From Histidinibacterium lentulum (GTDB taxonomy: Bacteria > Pseudomonadota > Alphaproteobacteria > Rhodobacterales > Rhodobacteraceae): 64,000 nucleotides of DNA. Location of the stretch: contig NZ_ML119084.1 in assembly GCF_003789055.1 (NCBI RefSeq), positions 186,001-250,000 of the forward strand, in the 5' to 3' direction. Under the pieces are notes generated by a model. That model saw nothing but the letters and a program-made list of their open reading frames with translations, was not told where the DNA came from and searched no databases. This document shows positions 45,816-53,590 of the stretch, one piece after another (within the stretch, counting starts at the first letter, position 1; the number at the start of each line of letters is the position of its first letter). Made by a program: the position numbers and the translations under genes.

Positions 45816-46456
45816 CAGGCGGCATGGGATCCGTCGAACGTACGAGCAGCATCCACGTCTTCAGCAGTCAAATCCGGAAACTCCTCAAGGATCTGGTCGG
45901 TACCATACCCACGTTCGAGATACCGCTTCACGGAAGCGACAGGGATTCGCGTGCCCTCAAAAACCGGCTGATTGTTCTGCACAAAGCGACCGCTCAGAAC
46001 CTGACCGCACTCGCCATGACTCCTATGATTCAGTTCTTCAATCGCCCGTTTTGTGTCGGAGATCGCGACCCGGAGTGGGATATCGAGCACGCGCTGCCCG
46101 CTAACCACCTCCCGGCGCTTGCTGTCGCGCGGATCATCAAAGACAACACGTTTTCCAAGCACGAAGAGCGTCGTCGCAGTCCATTTCTTCTCACCCAAGT
46201 GCGCGAGCTCTGCTGCGACCTTGCGGAGGTGCTGCATCGGGATGCCGGCATCGTTCCTCAGGGCGTTCAGTACCCGAAGCGAGACGATGTCCCTGAACGA
46301 GTAGACCCGGCTGTAGGCCTGTCGCCGATCTTCCGAGGCATAACTTGGGCGCAAGAAACCAGACCGGTCCCAGTCACGTAGCTGGAAGATCGACACGCCA
46401 GTCAGGCGAGTGGCGTCCTCCTCGGAGAAAGCACCTATAACTTCAGTCTCGGTCAC
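45815..46456 (-). CDS. MerR-type HTH / DUF433 antitoxin
   Basis: A 213-residue protein. An N-terminal MerR-like winged helix (about 12-85, LTGVSIFQLRDWDRSGFLRPS...YSFRDIVSLRVL) is joined to a C-terminal DUF433 domain (about 145-205, PVFEGTRIPVASVKRYLERG). DUF433 proteins are antitoxins of DUF5615 toxins; the added MerR domain probably represses the operon. The start is GTG 46456 with GGAGGGAG upstream; earlier in-frame codons lack support. Confidence 0.83.
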   Translation of the reverse strand: MTETEVIGAFSEEDATRLTGVSIFQLRDWDRSGFLRPSYASEDRRQAYSRVYSFRDIVSLRVLNALRNDAGIPMQHLRKVAAELAHLGEKKWTATTLFVLGKRVVFDDPRDSKRREVVSGQRVLDIPLRVAISDTKRAIEELNHRSHGECGQVLSGRFVQNNQPVFEGTRIPVASVKRYLERGYGTDQILEEFPDLTAEDVDAARTFDGSHAA

Positions 46457-46651
46457 TAAACTCCCTCCGGCGATCACCGGATCGCTTACTACAGAAATGG
46501 TTGAAGCATTCCTGCCAGTCAACGTCTCTGCCGGCCAAATGAATCCTAGTTGTTCGCCGTTGCCGCCCACGCGCACGGCGGGAGATCGTCGAGGGCCGAG
46601 CAACCGCTCTTAACCGATTCCATGTTCCTAGCCCAACCCCGCTCTCCTTCC

Positions 46652-46897
46652 TCAACCGACATTTAAGGTCTCCAGTCTGCGAAATCTCCACTTTCCACAT
46701 TCCGGCGGGCGGGTCTCGCGCCGCTCCCGGGCCATGCGCGGGTGCTGCACCAGAAGGTCTAGGTCCGCCGCAAGCCCCCGGACATAGGCCTCCGCCTGCC
46801 CGACCGACCAGGTGCGCGCCGCATAGTCCCAGATGCCGTCCAGATCGGTCAGCGCCGCCGGCGACAGCCGGTACTCAGCGACCACCCGGTCCGGCAT
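46652..46897 (-). pseudogene. truncated ParE/RelE-family toxin
   Basis: The first 62 or so residues (MPDRVVAEYRLSPAALTDLDG...ARERRETRPPE) match the ParE N-terminal two thirds. Then the frame runs into unrelated sequence at about 46705, where a copy of a dispersed repeat begins, and stops after 81 residues. The C-terminal strands carrying the toxic site are missing. It overlaps the 3' end of parD by 23 bases, the normal parDE arrangement. Confidence 0.8.
46667..46703. repeat. dispersed palindromic repeat, partial copy 3
   Basis: Thirty-seven bases related to 47216-47251: the 14-base ACTTTCCACATTCC is identical and the GGTCTCCAGTCTGC part is a degraded form of the GGACTCCCGTCCGG hairpin. The second palindrome of the full-length copies is missing. 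It replaces the 3' end of the parE gene. Confidence 0.75.
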
Positions 46898-47129
46898 CCC
46901 GGTCCCGCTTGCGCGCAAGGAAGGCCTCCACGTCCAGCCCCGCGCCCGGACCGCTTGCCAGCCCCTCGTCGACCAGACGCTGCAGCTCGGCGATGGCCCG
47001 CTGCCGGTCCTGATCGCGGCGGATCAGATCGCGGACATAGTCGCTCGCATTGCTGTAGCGCCCGTCCCGGGTCTGGTCCTCGACCCAGGCCTTCATCGGG
47101 TCGGGCAAGGAAACATTCATCGTGGCCAT
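46875..47129 (-). CDS. parD: ParD-family type II antitoxin
   Basis: An 84-residue ribbon-helix-helix protein: MNVSLPDPMKAWVEDQ (strand and first helix), SNASDYVRDLIRRDQ, then an acidic toxin-binding tail ending LDVEAFLARKRDRD. Start ATG 47129 has AAGGAG nine bases upstream; the in-frame Met three codons on is also possible. It is intact while its toxin gene is truncated. A palindrome over its promoter is a likely self-operator. Confidence 0.88.
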   Translation of the reverse strand: MATMNVSLPDPMKAWVEDQTRDGRYSNASDYVRDLIRRDQDRQRAIAELQRLVDEGLASGPGAGLDVEAFLARKRDRDAGPGGR

Positions 47130-47142
47130 GGTCGCAATCTCC

Positions 47143-47170
47143 TTGCCAGGAAGATGGCACATCTTGGCAA
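47143..47170 (-). promoter_or_regulatory. probable parD promoter/operator palindrome
   Basis: TTGCC-agg-AAGATG-gca-CATCTT-GGCAA: exact 6-bp arms around GCA, flanked by 5-bp arms with a three-base bulge. It starts 14 bases upstream of the parD ATG. TTGACA on the minus strand lies at 47180-47175, so the palindrome would cover the -10 region, a position suited to autorepression by ParD. Confidence 0.6.
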
Positions 47171-47210
47171 AGTTTGTCAAATCCGCTCGAGGCTGTCGGC
47201 TCGCCGCTAT

Positions 47211-47297
47211 TTCCCGGACTCCCGTCCGGAAAAATCCCCACTTTCCACATTCCCAAACAATTCCAACAGGATAACCCAGCGTCCACGTGTGGACGCC
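47211..47297. repeat. 87-bp two-palindrome repeat, copy 1
   Basis: The left end has hairpin CCGGAC-TCCC-GTCCGG followed by AAAAA; the right end has palindrome CGTCCAC-GT-GTGGACG. It aligns without gaps to copy 2 at 50770-50856 at 64 of 87 positions, with the ends almost identical and the middle diverged. It lies 60 bases beyond the stop of the receiver-like gene at 47358. No coding potential. Confidence 0.85.
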
Positions 47298-47357
47298 CCG
47301 GCCCCGGCTCGGCCCCCGGCCTCCTCCATCGCGCTCTCCTCGAAGGCGGGCAGTCCC

Positions 47358-48146
47358 TCACCCCCGGCGAAGAGCCCGCGCCCTCGGCCCGTCCGCCAGC
47401 CCGTCGTCCGCCAGCCGGTTCTCCCACATGGCGTCGATGCCGACCAGCAGCCGGCAACGGAACACCGGCTTCTGCAGCGTCGCGTCCCCGATCGCCCGGC
47501 GATGACCGGACAGCTCGTCCCGGCTGACCGATCCCGACAGCAGAAGGACGGGGATCGCGGCGCAGTCCTGCCGGAAGGAGATCAGCTCGTCGACGCCGTC
47601 CGCCAGATCGTCGAACAGATCGAGGTCGACGATCATGAAACGCCAGTCCGCCGGACGCGCCCGGACGGAATCGAACATGGCGTCGGCATCCGTGGTGTGC
47701 TGGACGTCATGGCCCTGCTCGGCGAGATCCGTGGCGATCTGCCGAGTCTGCACGGAGGGCGGCGCGACCAGCGCGACCCGCGGCGGATCGCCCTCCCCTT
47801 CGAGGCGGGAATAGGACTGCCAGATCGCCAGGTCCGGCGCGACGGGGTCATGCTGCGGCCCTTCCGACAGCCCCCCCGCGCCGGCCCGCTTCGATCGGTA
47901 GCAACCGACCGCCAGCACCGCCAGAAAGACCGAGAGCTGCAGCAGCACGGTCAGCACCACCGCACCCGCAAGCGAGGTGCCGGACCACCAGAGAACCGGA
48001 ACGGAAACGAGCGCCAGCGGGCCGCAGAGAAGTGCCGCCGCGACCGCGAGGCCGGGGCCACCCTCGTCCTGTCGTCGCTTGCGCCCTTCCGCGGACCCTG
48101 GCTTCGCGCCCGGGCCGCGCGGCCGGCGACTGAAACGAAAAGCCAT
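47358..48146 (-). CDS. membrane-anchored receiver-like protein A
   Basis: A 262-residue protein. A basic N-terminus is followed by two membrane helices (about 33-56 and 61-82), a linker, and a receiver-like domain (about 123-240). The phospho-acceptor equivalent Asp174 (IVDLDLF), Ser204 (LLLSGS) and Lys226 (LQKPVF) are present, but the acidic pair of the metal site is replaced by ALVAPPS, so it is an atypical receiver. No output domain. ATG 48146 (MAFRFSRR) was chosen by alignment with its paralogue at 49570-50322. Confidence 0.78.
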   Translation of the reverse strand: MAFRFSRRPRGPGAKPGSAEGRKRRQDEGGPGLAVAAALLCGPLALVSVPVLWWSGTSLAGAVVLTVLLQLSVFLAVLAVGCYRSKRAGAGGLSEGPQHDPVAPDLAIWQSYSRLEGEGDPPRVALVAPPSVQTRQIATDLAEQGHDVQHTTDADAMFDSVRARPADWRFMIVDLDLFDDLADGVDELISFRQDCAAIPVLLLSGSVSRDELSGHRRAIGDATLQKPVFRCRLLVGIDAMWENRLADDGLADGPRARALRRG

Positions 48147-48207
48147 ATGCCGGAACCCGATACAAGGTATTACAATAGCTGATACACGCGCCCTGGCGAT
48201 CAAGCTC

Positions 48208-48220
48208 TTACCTAACGTAA
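48208..48220 (-). promoter_or_regulatory. TTAC-N5-GTAA motif upstream of receiver-like gene A
   Basis: TTACCTAACGTAA, an inverted repeat TTAC-CTAAC-GTAA, 62 bases before the start codon. A nearly identical motif in nearly identical flanking context occurs upstream of the paralogue (50408-50420) and nowhere else noticed in the window. A shared regulator-binding site is inferred. Confidence 0.55.
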
Positions 48221-48351
48221 CACCCCGGGGCGTTCTCCCATCTGCCCGGAAAATCCGCGGGAATCCGCCGCATCACGATCCCGGGAACAGGGTGCCGCGT
48301 CTCCGCCCGTCCCCGCCCCCGGCGCGCGCCCGAAGGCGCGCCATGGTTGCC

Positions 48352-48828
48352 TTACTCCACGACGACACGGCCGTAGACCTCTTCGGGCGGCACGCCCTGG
48401 TCGCGGACGTAGATCGGGTAGACCCCCGGTCTCATCGGGTGAAAGCTGAACCGCGCGGTGCCCGACTCGTCGCACTGGATGGCCCGGAACGTCAGCCCCT
48501 GCATGTAGAACTCCACGTCGGTCTCGCCGATGGACAGGAGGCGGATGTGCGAATTCTCGAGCAGCTCCGTCACCTCGAAATGATAGCCCGTCTCTGACGT
48601 CAGCTCCTCCGGGCAGACGACGTTGAACCGGTAGTAGCCGCCCAGCGCGAGGTCGAACTGCTCCGGCTCGATGACGGGCGCGCCGTCCTCGCCGCGGGTG
48701 ATCTCCATGAAGAAGTCCTCCGGCGCGCCCGATCCCACGCGCCCCGACTCCTGATCCTGCGCCAGCGCCGGCGACAGGGCCAGCGCGCAGAGCGCCGGTG
48801 CGATCCGGCAAAGCATCCTCACGGTCAT
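48352..48828 (-). CDS. exported cupredoxin-like protein, hypothetical
   Basis: A 158-residue protein with a signal peptide (LCRIAPALCALALSPALAQ). The mature part has a Greek-key beta pattern (GGYYRFNVVC, HIRLLSIGETDVEFYMQG, ARFSFHPMRPGVYPIYVRD) that recalls cupredoxins, but no full His/Cys/Met copper set is obvious. Two Cys may pair. It lies between the two receiver-like paralogues, divergent from the pentapeptide gene. Function unknown. Confidence 0.7.
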   Translation of the reverse strand: MTVRMLCRIAPALCALALSPALAQDQESGRVGSGAPEDFFMEITRGEDGAPVIEPEQFDLALGGYYRFNVVCPEELTSETGYHFEVTELLENSHIRLLSIGETDVEFYMQGLTFRAIQCDESGTARFSFHPMRPGVYPIYVRDQGVPPEEVYGRVVVE

Positions 48829-48918
48829 GCAGTCTCTCCCTTCCGATACTCGGTCAGGCAGGAACGCATCGGCCGCCGCCGTGTTTCAGACCCAAGCCCC
48901 GACGCCGGACCGACCGAC

Positions 48919-49518
48919 ATGCGCCTCGCCTCCCTCGTTCCTGCCCTGCTCCTGACATGGGTCACTCCCGCGGCCGCGCAGGGCGATCCGCGCGCGCGCC
49001 TCCTGAGCGAGAACGCCTGCCGCGACTGCGACCTCTCCGGCGCCGACCTGCAGGACGCCGATCTGGCCGAGGCCTATCTCACCTATGCCGTGTTCGACGG
49101 CGCCAATCTGCGCGGGGCGACCCTCGCCGACGCCTTCATGCCCTTCACGAGCTTCGAGGGCGCCGACATGACCGGGACCGTCCTCGACCGCGCCAACATC
49201 CGCAATTCCGTCCTGACGGGCGCCCTGCTCCGAGATGCCTCGCTGGCGGGCGCCGGGCTGCCGCAGGCCACCATGCGCGGGGCCGACCTGACCGGCGCGG
49301 ACCTGTCGGGCGCCTATCTCGAGAGCGCGAACCTGGGCGAAGCGATCCTTCTCGACGCCCGGCTCACCGAGGCGGATCTGACCGGAGCGACCCTCGACGG
49401 CGCCGATCTGACCGGAGCCGACCTCACCGGCGCGACACTCCGGGCGACCGGCGTCTCCGGCGCCACCTTCTGCGGCACGACCATGCCGGACGGGGAGAGC
49501 CGGAACGACGGCTGCTGA
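48919..49518 (+). CDS. exported pentapeptide-repeat protein
   Basis: A 199-residue protein: signal peptide (LVPALLLTWVTPAAAQ) and about 28 A(D/N)LxG-type pentapeptides (for example LSGADLQDADLAEAY, LTGADLTGATL) forming a right-handed quadrilateral beta-helix. Four Cys near the ends could cap the solenoid. Secreted members have no general function. It is divergent from the cupredoxin-like gene and convergent with receiver-like gene B. Confidence 0.88.
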   Translation: MRLASLVPALLLTWVTPAAAQGDPRARLLSENACRDCDLSGADLQDADLAEAYLTYAVFDGANLRGATLADAFMPFTSFEGADMTGTVLDRANIRNSVLTGALLRDASLAGAGLPQATMRGADLTGADLSGAYLESANLGEAILLDARLTEADLTGATLDGADLTGADLTGATLRATGVSGATFCGTTMPDGESRNDGC

Positions 49519-49569
49519 CCCGGCAGGCCAGGAGCCCTCCGACCGGCGGCGTCGGAGGTCCGCTCGCCC

Positions 49570-50322
49570 CTAATCCGGCCTCTGTCCCTCCCGGTTCAAC
49601 CTCATGGCGTCGATCCCGGTCAGCAGCCGGCAGCGGAAGACCGGCTTGCGCAGGGTCACATCGCCGATCGCGCGACGATGATCCGACAGTTCGTCCCTGC
49701 CGACCGATCCCGACAGCAGCAGCACCGGGATCGCCGCACACTCCTTTCGGAAAGACATCAATTCGTCGACGCCGCCCTCGAGCGTATCGAACAGGTCGAG
49801 ATCGACGATCAGGAAATTCCATTCCGTCGGGTGCATCCGAATGATCTCGAAAATGTCGTCGACGGCGGTGGTGTGGTGAATATCGTATCCGAGCTGGGCC
49901 AGGTCGGTGGCAATTTGCCGGTTCTGAACACAGGCCTGTCCGATCAGTGCGACCCGTTGGCAATGTCCGTGATTCTCGAGCGCGGAATAGGAATGCCAGA
50001 TGTCGAGATCCGGCGCGACCCGGGTCTCCCGGTCCGGGTCCCAGGGGCTTTCTGCGTGACGGCCGGAGGATCGCCAGCACCCGATCCCCACCACGGCGAC
50101 AAAGACCGCAAGCTGCAACAGAAAAGTCAGAAGCAGCGCCTGCAGAACCGTGACTCCGGCCAACCAGAAAGCCGGAACCGAGATCAGGGCGATCGGCCCG
50201 CACAGCAGCGCAGCGGCAATCGCGAGACCGGGACGACCGTTCTGCCCGGCACGAATCCGCCGATCCGGAGAGGACCGCTTCTCGGACAGGTCTTGTGGCC
50301 GTTTCCTGAACCACAGTCTCAT
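49570..50322 (-). CDS. membrane-anchored receiver-like protein B
   Basis: A 250-residue paralogue of the protein at 47358-48146, aligning without gaps through residue 240. Membrane helices at about 33-56 and 60-82; receiver-like domain 123-240 with Asp174 (IVDLDLF), Ser204 and Lys226, and again no acidic pair (ALIGQAC). The linker PDLxIWxSYSxLE is conserved between the two. It begins MRLWFRKR at ATG 50322. Likely an inner-membrane signalling or scaffold protein; no kinase is adjacent. Confidence 0.78.
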   Translation of the reverse strand: MRLWFRKRPQDLSEKRSSPDRRIRAGQNGRPGLAIAAALLCGPIALISVPAFWLAGVTVLQALLLTFLLQLAVFVAVVGIGCWRSSGRHAESPWDPDRETRVAPDLDIWHSYSALENHGHCQRVALIGQACVQNRQIATDLAQLGYDIHHTTAVDDIFEIIRMHPTEWNFLIVDLDLFDTLEGGVDELMSFRKECAAIPVLLLSGSVGRDELSDHRRAIGDVTLRKPVFRCRLLTGIDAMRLNREGQRPD

Positions 50323-50769
50323 CAGAGAGATCCGATTTCTACTGCTCTGAGAATTCCACTTTCAGCAGACGAATTCAAATATCTCCTTATAACTTGCCAG
50401 CAACCCCTTACGTAACGTAATCCACCTGTTCCCTCGCGGAATAGTTCTGGCTATTCTCATTCAGATCGCGAGTTTCTGGAAATTGTGTTTCACCTTCGGG
50501 AGAGAGTCATCCCGTTATTTCCGGACATGCGCCGATCCGCGCTGTGTCCGCCGCCGGCTTGGTCCATCTCCGCCCTCGCATCGCGGACCGGGGTCCCGGC
50601 CCGGCAGCACCCGTCCCGCCAATCCGCTGCAGCCTGGCCCGCGCGTCGGGAGGCCTCGCAGACCTCCCCGCAGACCGGGCATCAGCCCGGCCCACCGACC
50701 GCCCTCACGCAGGGGCGTGACACCGACGACGATCAAGACAACGCCTTGATTGATGTGCCGTCCCTGCCA
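50323..50769. other. long upstream region, locally AT-richer
   Basis: The first 160 bases (50323-50480) are markedly less GC-rich than the window and hold AAGGAG and the TTAC-N5-GTAA motif, consistent with a regulatory leader. The rest is GC-rich; frames there are Arg/Pro-rich with no family match. TCAAGACAACGCCTTGA (50731-50747) is a small inverted repeat. Confidence 0.5.
50408..50420 (-). promoter_or_regulatory. TTAC-N5-GTAA motif upstream of receiver-like gene B
   Basis: TTACGTAACGTAA, inverted repeat TTAC-GTAAC-GTAA, 86 bases before the ATG of the paralogue. Twelve of 13 bases equal the motif at 48208-48220, and neighbouring bases also agree. Candidate operator for one regulator controlling both genes. 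Confidence 0.55.
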
Positions 50770-50856
50770 TTCCCGGACTCCGGTCCGGAGAAACTTGCAA
50801 CTTCAGCATTCTTGAGCCATTTCAAAAGGATAGACGACCGTCCACGCGTGGACGCT
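50770..50856. repeat. 87-bp two-palindrome repeat, copy 2
   Basis: Hairpin CCGGAC-TCCG-GTCCGG at the left end and perfect palindrome CGTCCACGCGTGGACG at the right end, the same order and spacing as copy 1 (47211-47297). It ends 5 bases from the UPF0301 stop codon. Conserved ends with a drifting centre suggest the palindromes are the selected parts. Confidence 0.85.
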
Positions 50857-50861
50857 TCGCC

Positions 50862-51434
50862 TCAGGCCCGCCCGGCCTCCCCCGAGAGCAGCAGCGGGTC
50901 GATGCCCAGCGACTTCAGCGCTCCCGACCACTTGTGCTCGTTGGCCCGACCGAAGACCAGCTCCGGCCGCGCGGCGCAGGTCAGCCAGCCGTTCTGCCCG
51001 ATCTCCCCCTCGAGCTGCCCCGGCCCCCAGCCGGAATACCCCAGCGCCAGGAGCGAGGACGACGGCCCCCGCCCCTGCGCCAGTTCCTCCAGCACGTCGA
51101 GCGTCGCCGTCAGCCCGATCTCCCCGTCCACCGGCAGCGTCGCCCCCTCCGAGCGATAGTCCGAGGAATGCAGCACGAAGCCCCGCGCCGCCTCCACCGG
51201 CCCGCCGTAGTGCACCCGAATATCCCGCGCGTCCGGCGCCCGGTCGATCTCCAGCTGCTTCAGCAGGTCGCGGAAGCTCACCTCCGGCGTCGGCTTGTTC
51301 ACGATCAGCCCCATCGCGCCCTCCGCCGAATGGGCGCACATGTAGATCACCGCCTGCTCGAAGCGCGGATCGCCCATCCCGGGCATCGCCACCAGCAGCC
51401 GACCGACGAGGTTCTCGGGTTCCATCTCCGTCAT
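50862..51434 (-). CDS. UPF0301 (YqgE/AlgH) family protein
   Basis: A 190-residue protein: [57 protein letters not shown] and [18 protein letters not shown] are the family landmarks. Function is unknown despite the AlgH name. ATG 51434 follows GAGAGGG closely; ATG 51425 is an alternative. Convergence of its 3' end with a structured repeat is noted. Confidence 0.93.
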   Translation of the reverse strand: MTEMEPENLVGRLLVAMPGMGDPRFEQAVIYMCAHSAEGAMGLIVNKPTPEVSFRDLLKQLEIDRAPDARDIRVHYGGPVEAARGFVLHSSDYRSEGATLPVDGEIGLTATLDVLEELAQGRGPSSSLLALGYSGWGPGQLEGEIGQNGWLTCAARPELVFGRANEHKWSGALKSLGIDPLLLSGEAGRA

Positions 51435-51539
51435 CCCTCTCAGGATGTGATGCACGGCCGCCACTGGCAAGGGCAGGCGCCCGCCACGCTCCCGGAGAGG
51501 TTACTTTTTCTTTCAGCGGCCCCTGCCTAGGGTGCGCCG

Positions 51540-52352
51540 ATGACCACCAGACTCGCCTCCGCCGCGGCGCTAGCCCTCACCATCCTGACCGCCCCGCTGC
51601 CCGCTCCCGCGCAGACCGGCCTGTCGGATGGCGTCGTCTCCGCCCGCATCCTGCCGGGCTGGCGGACAGAGGCCGGAACCCACATGGCCGGGCTCGAGAT
51701 CACCCTCGCCCCGGGCTGGAAGACCTACTGGCGCGCGCCCGGCGACACCGGCATCCCGCCCGATTTCTTCTGGCAGCACAGCCAGAACGTCTCCGGCCTG
51801 CGCCTGCACTGGCCGGTGCCCGAAGTGAGCCACACCAACGGCATGCGCTCCATCGGCTACAGCGACCATGTCGTGATCCCGCTCGAGTTCACAACGCCCG
51901 AGGCCGGCCGCGGCGCGATGATCGCGGGCGAGGTGGAGATCGGCGTCTGCGCGGACATCTGCATCCCGGTCCGCCTGCCCCTCGTGGCGGAACTGCCCCC
52001 CGAGGGCAGCCGCTCCGCCGAGATCGTGGCCGCGCTCGTGGACCGCCCGGCGACCGCCGCAGAGGCCGGCGCGGGTCCTCTCGCCTGCCGGGTGACCGCG
52101 CTCGGCGACGGTCTCAGGCTCGAGATCGCGCTGACCCTGCCGCCGACCGGCAGCGCCGAGGAGGTGGTGATCGAGGCGGGCGATCCCTCCGTCTGGGTCA
52201 GCGAGCCGGTGATGCACCGCGACGGAAACAGCCTCCTCGCCGTCGCCGACCTCTTCGACATGGACGGCGGCAGCGTGGCCCTCGACCGGTCGCGGGTGCG
52301 GATGACCGTGCTCGGCACCGACCGCGCCGTCGACCTGCTGGGCTGCGACTAG
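51540..52352 (+). CDS. periplasmic DsbD N-terminal-domain-like protein
   Basis: A 270-residue protein with a signal peptide (ALALTILTAPLPAPAQ) and a domain resembling the DsbD alpha (thiol:disulfide interchange N-terminal) domain: GLEITLAPGWKTYWRAPGDTGIPP, then VEIGVCADICIPVRLPL with a C-x3-C pair. No membrane or thioredoxin domains follow, so it is a stand-alone partner, perhaps in cytochrome or metal-centre assembly. A third Cys pair (LLGC/LACR) may be structural. Confidence 0.82.
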   Translation: MTTRLASAAALALTILTAPLPAPAQTGLSDGVVSARILPGWRTEAGTHMAGLEITLAPGWKTYWRAPGDTGIPPDFFWQHSQNVSGLRLHWPVPEVSHTNGMRSIGYSDHVVIPLEFTTPEAGRGAMIAGEVEIGVCADICIPVRLPLVAELPPEGSRSAEIVAALVDRPATAAEAGAGPLACRVTALGDGLRLEIALTLPPTGSAEEVVIEAGDPSVWVSEPVMHRDGNSLLAVADLFDMDGGSVALDRSRVRMTVLGTDRAVDLLGCD

Positions 52353-52520
52353 CCCCCGGGGGTCCGGTCCCGTGCCGCCGCCGGTCGCAGACGGTCGCGG
52401 ATCGCGGCGCGGAGCGGGGACAGCGGCGGGGCGCCGCGCGACCGATCGCCCTGCGCGGTGCCCGGCATCGACCGCCCCGCCGATCTTGCGGGCTGCGACG
52501 AGGCCCCGGGGCGAGGGTCC

Positions 52521-53459
52521 CTAGCTCCTCGGCGCCGCCGCCCGCCGCAGCCGGTCGTTGATCGCGAGACCGAGGCCGGTCTCCGGGATCGGCGCCACCG
52601 CGATCCGCGCCACCCCGGCCGCATCGAGCCTGTGCAGCACCGGGAACAGCGCCGCCGCCGCCTCCACGAGGTCGCCCGCGGGCGACAGGCTGACCTCCCC
52701 CGCCACCGCGGCGAAACCCACGAGCACCTCGCCCTCCCGCGCCGCCGTCGCCCCCATCCGCAGCGACCCGCGCGGCGCGTAATGCGAGGCGAGCTGGCCC
52801 GGCGCGCTGACCGGCCCGCCCGGCGCGCCTTCGGACAGCGGCGCGCCGAGGCACGCCTCCAGCGCCTCCCGCGGGAGCCCGCCGGGACGCAGCAGCACCG
52901 GCTCGGGATCGAACCCAACGATCGTCGACTCGACCCCCACTCCGCAGGGACCGCCGTCCAGCACCGCCGCGATCCGTCCGTCGAGACCCGCCAGCACATG
53001 CGCCGCCGTGGTCGGGCTCAGCCGTCCGGACGGATTGGCGGAGGGCGCCGCCACCGGCCGCCCCGCCGCGCGCAGCAGGTCCCGCGCGACTCCATGGGCG
53101 GGCACCCGGACGGCCAGCGTGTCGAGCCCCGCCGTCACCAGCGGGGAGACCCCGGCACCGGCCCTCAGCGGCAGCACCAGCGTCAGCGCCCCGGGCCAGA
53201 ACGCCGCCGCCAGCCGCTCCGCCGTCTCGGGCATCCGGCACAGTGCGGCAACAGCCTCGGGATCGGGCAGATGCACGATGAGCGGATTGAACCGCGGCCG
53301 GTCCTTGGCCGCGAAGATCGCCGCCACCGCCCGGTCCGACGTGGCATCGGCGCCCAGCCCGTAAACCGTCTCCGTCGGAAAGGCGACGCAGTGCCCCGTG
53401 GCCAGCAGGCCAGCCGCGCGGGCGATGCCCTCTCGGTCGGATGTGAGCCTTTCGGTCAT
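52521..53459 (-). CDS. L-threonylcarbamoyladenylate synthase (Sua5/YwlC type)
   Basis: A 312-residue protein. The N-terminal YrdC domain has GHCVAFPTETVYGLGADA, KDRPRFNPLIVH and SANPSGRLSPTTAAHV, binding Thr, bicarbonate and ATP; the C-terminal Sua5 domain (about 210-312) follows GQLASHYAPR. It makes threonylcarbamoyl-AMP for the t6A37 modification of ANN-decoding tRNAs. Full length. Confidence 0.95.
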   Translation of the reverse strand: MTERLTSDREGIARAAGLLATGHCVAFPTETVYGLGADATSDRAVAAIFAAKDRPRFNPLIVHLPDPEAVAALCRMPETAERLAAAFWPGALTLVLPLRAGAGVSPLVTAGLDTLAVRVPAHGVARDLLRAAGRPVAAPSANPSGRLSPTTAAHVLAGLDGRIAAVLDGGPCGVGVESTIVGFDPEPVLLRPGGLPREALEACLGAPLSEGAPGGPVSAPGQLASHYAPRGSLRMGATAAREGEVLVGFAAVAGEVSLSPAGDLVEAAAALFPVLHRLDAAGVARIAVAPIPETGLGLAINDRLRRAAAPRS

Positions 53460-53590
53460 GACGCTGCGTTTCGGTTGTTTTGGGTCTCGCCCTCCCTAGC
53501 CTCGGAGGAAGGGGTCGCCCCGCCGTCTAGCGGTCGGCCCCAGGCGTGCCAAGTGACCGCGGCGCGCATCGCAACCGCAAGGAAGACGCC

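Noticed and set aside
44394-45971. Plus-strand frames across the IS630 element and toxin gene
   Set aside because: Antisense to a clear DDE transposase and a clear DUF5615 protein.
46443-46700. Small minus-strand frame upstream of the MerR-DUF433 gene
   Set aside because: No family match; it arises from the repeat sequence and the antitoxin leader.
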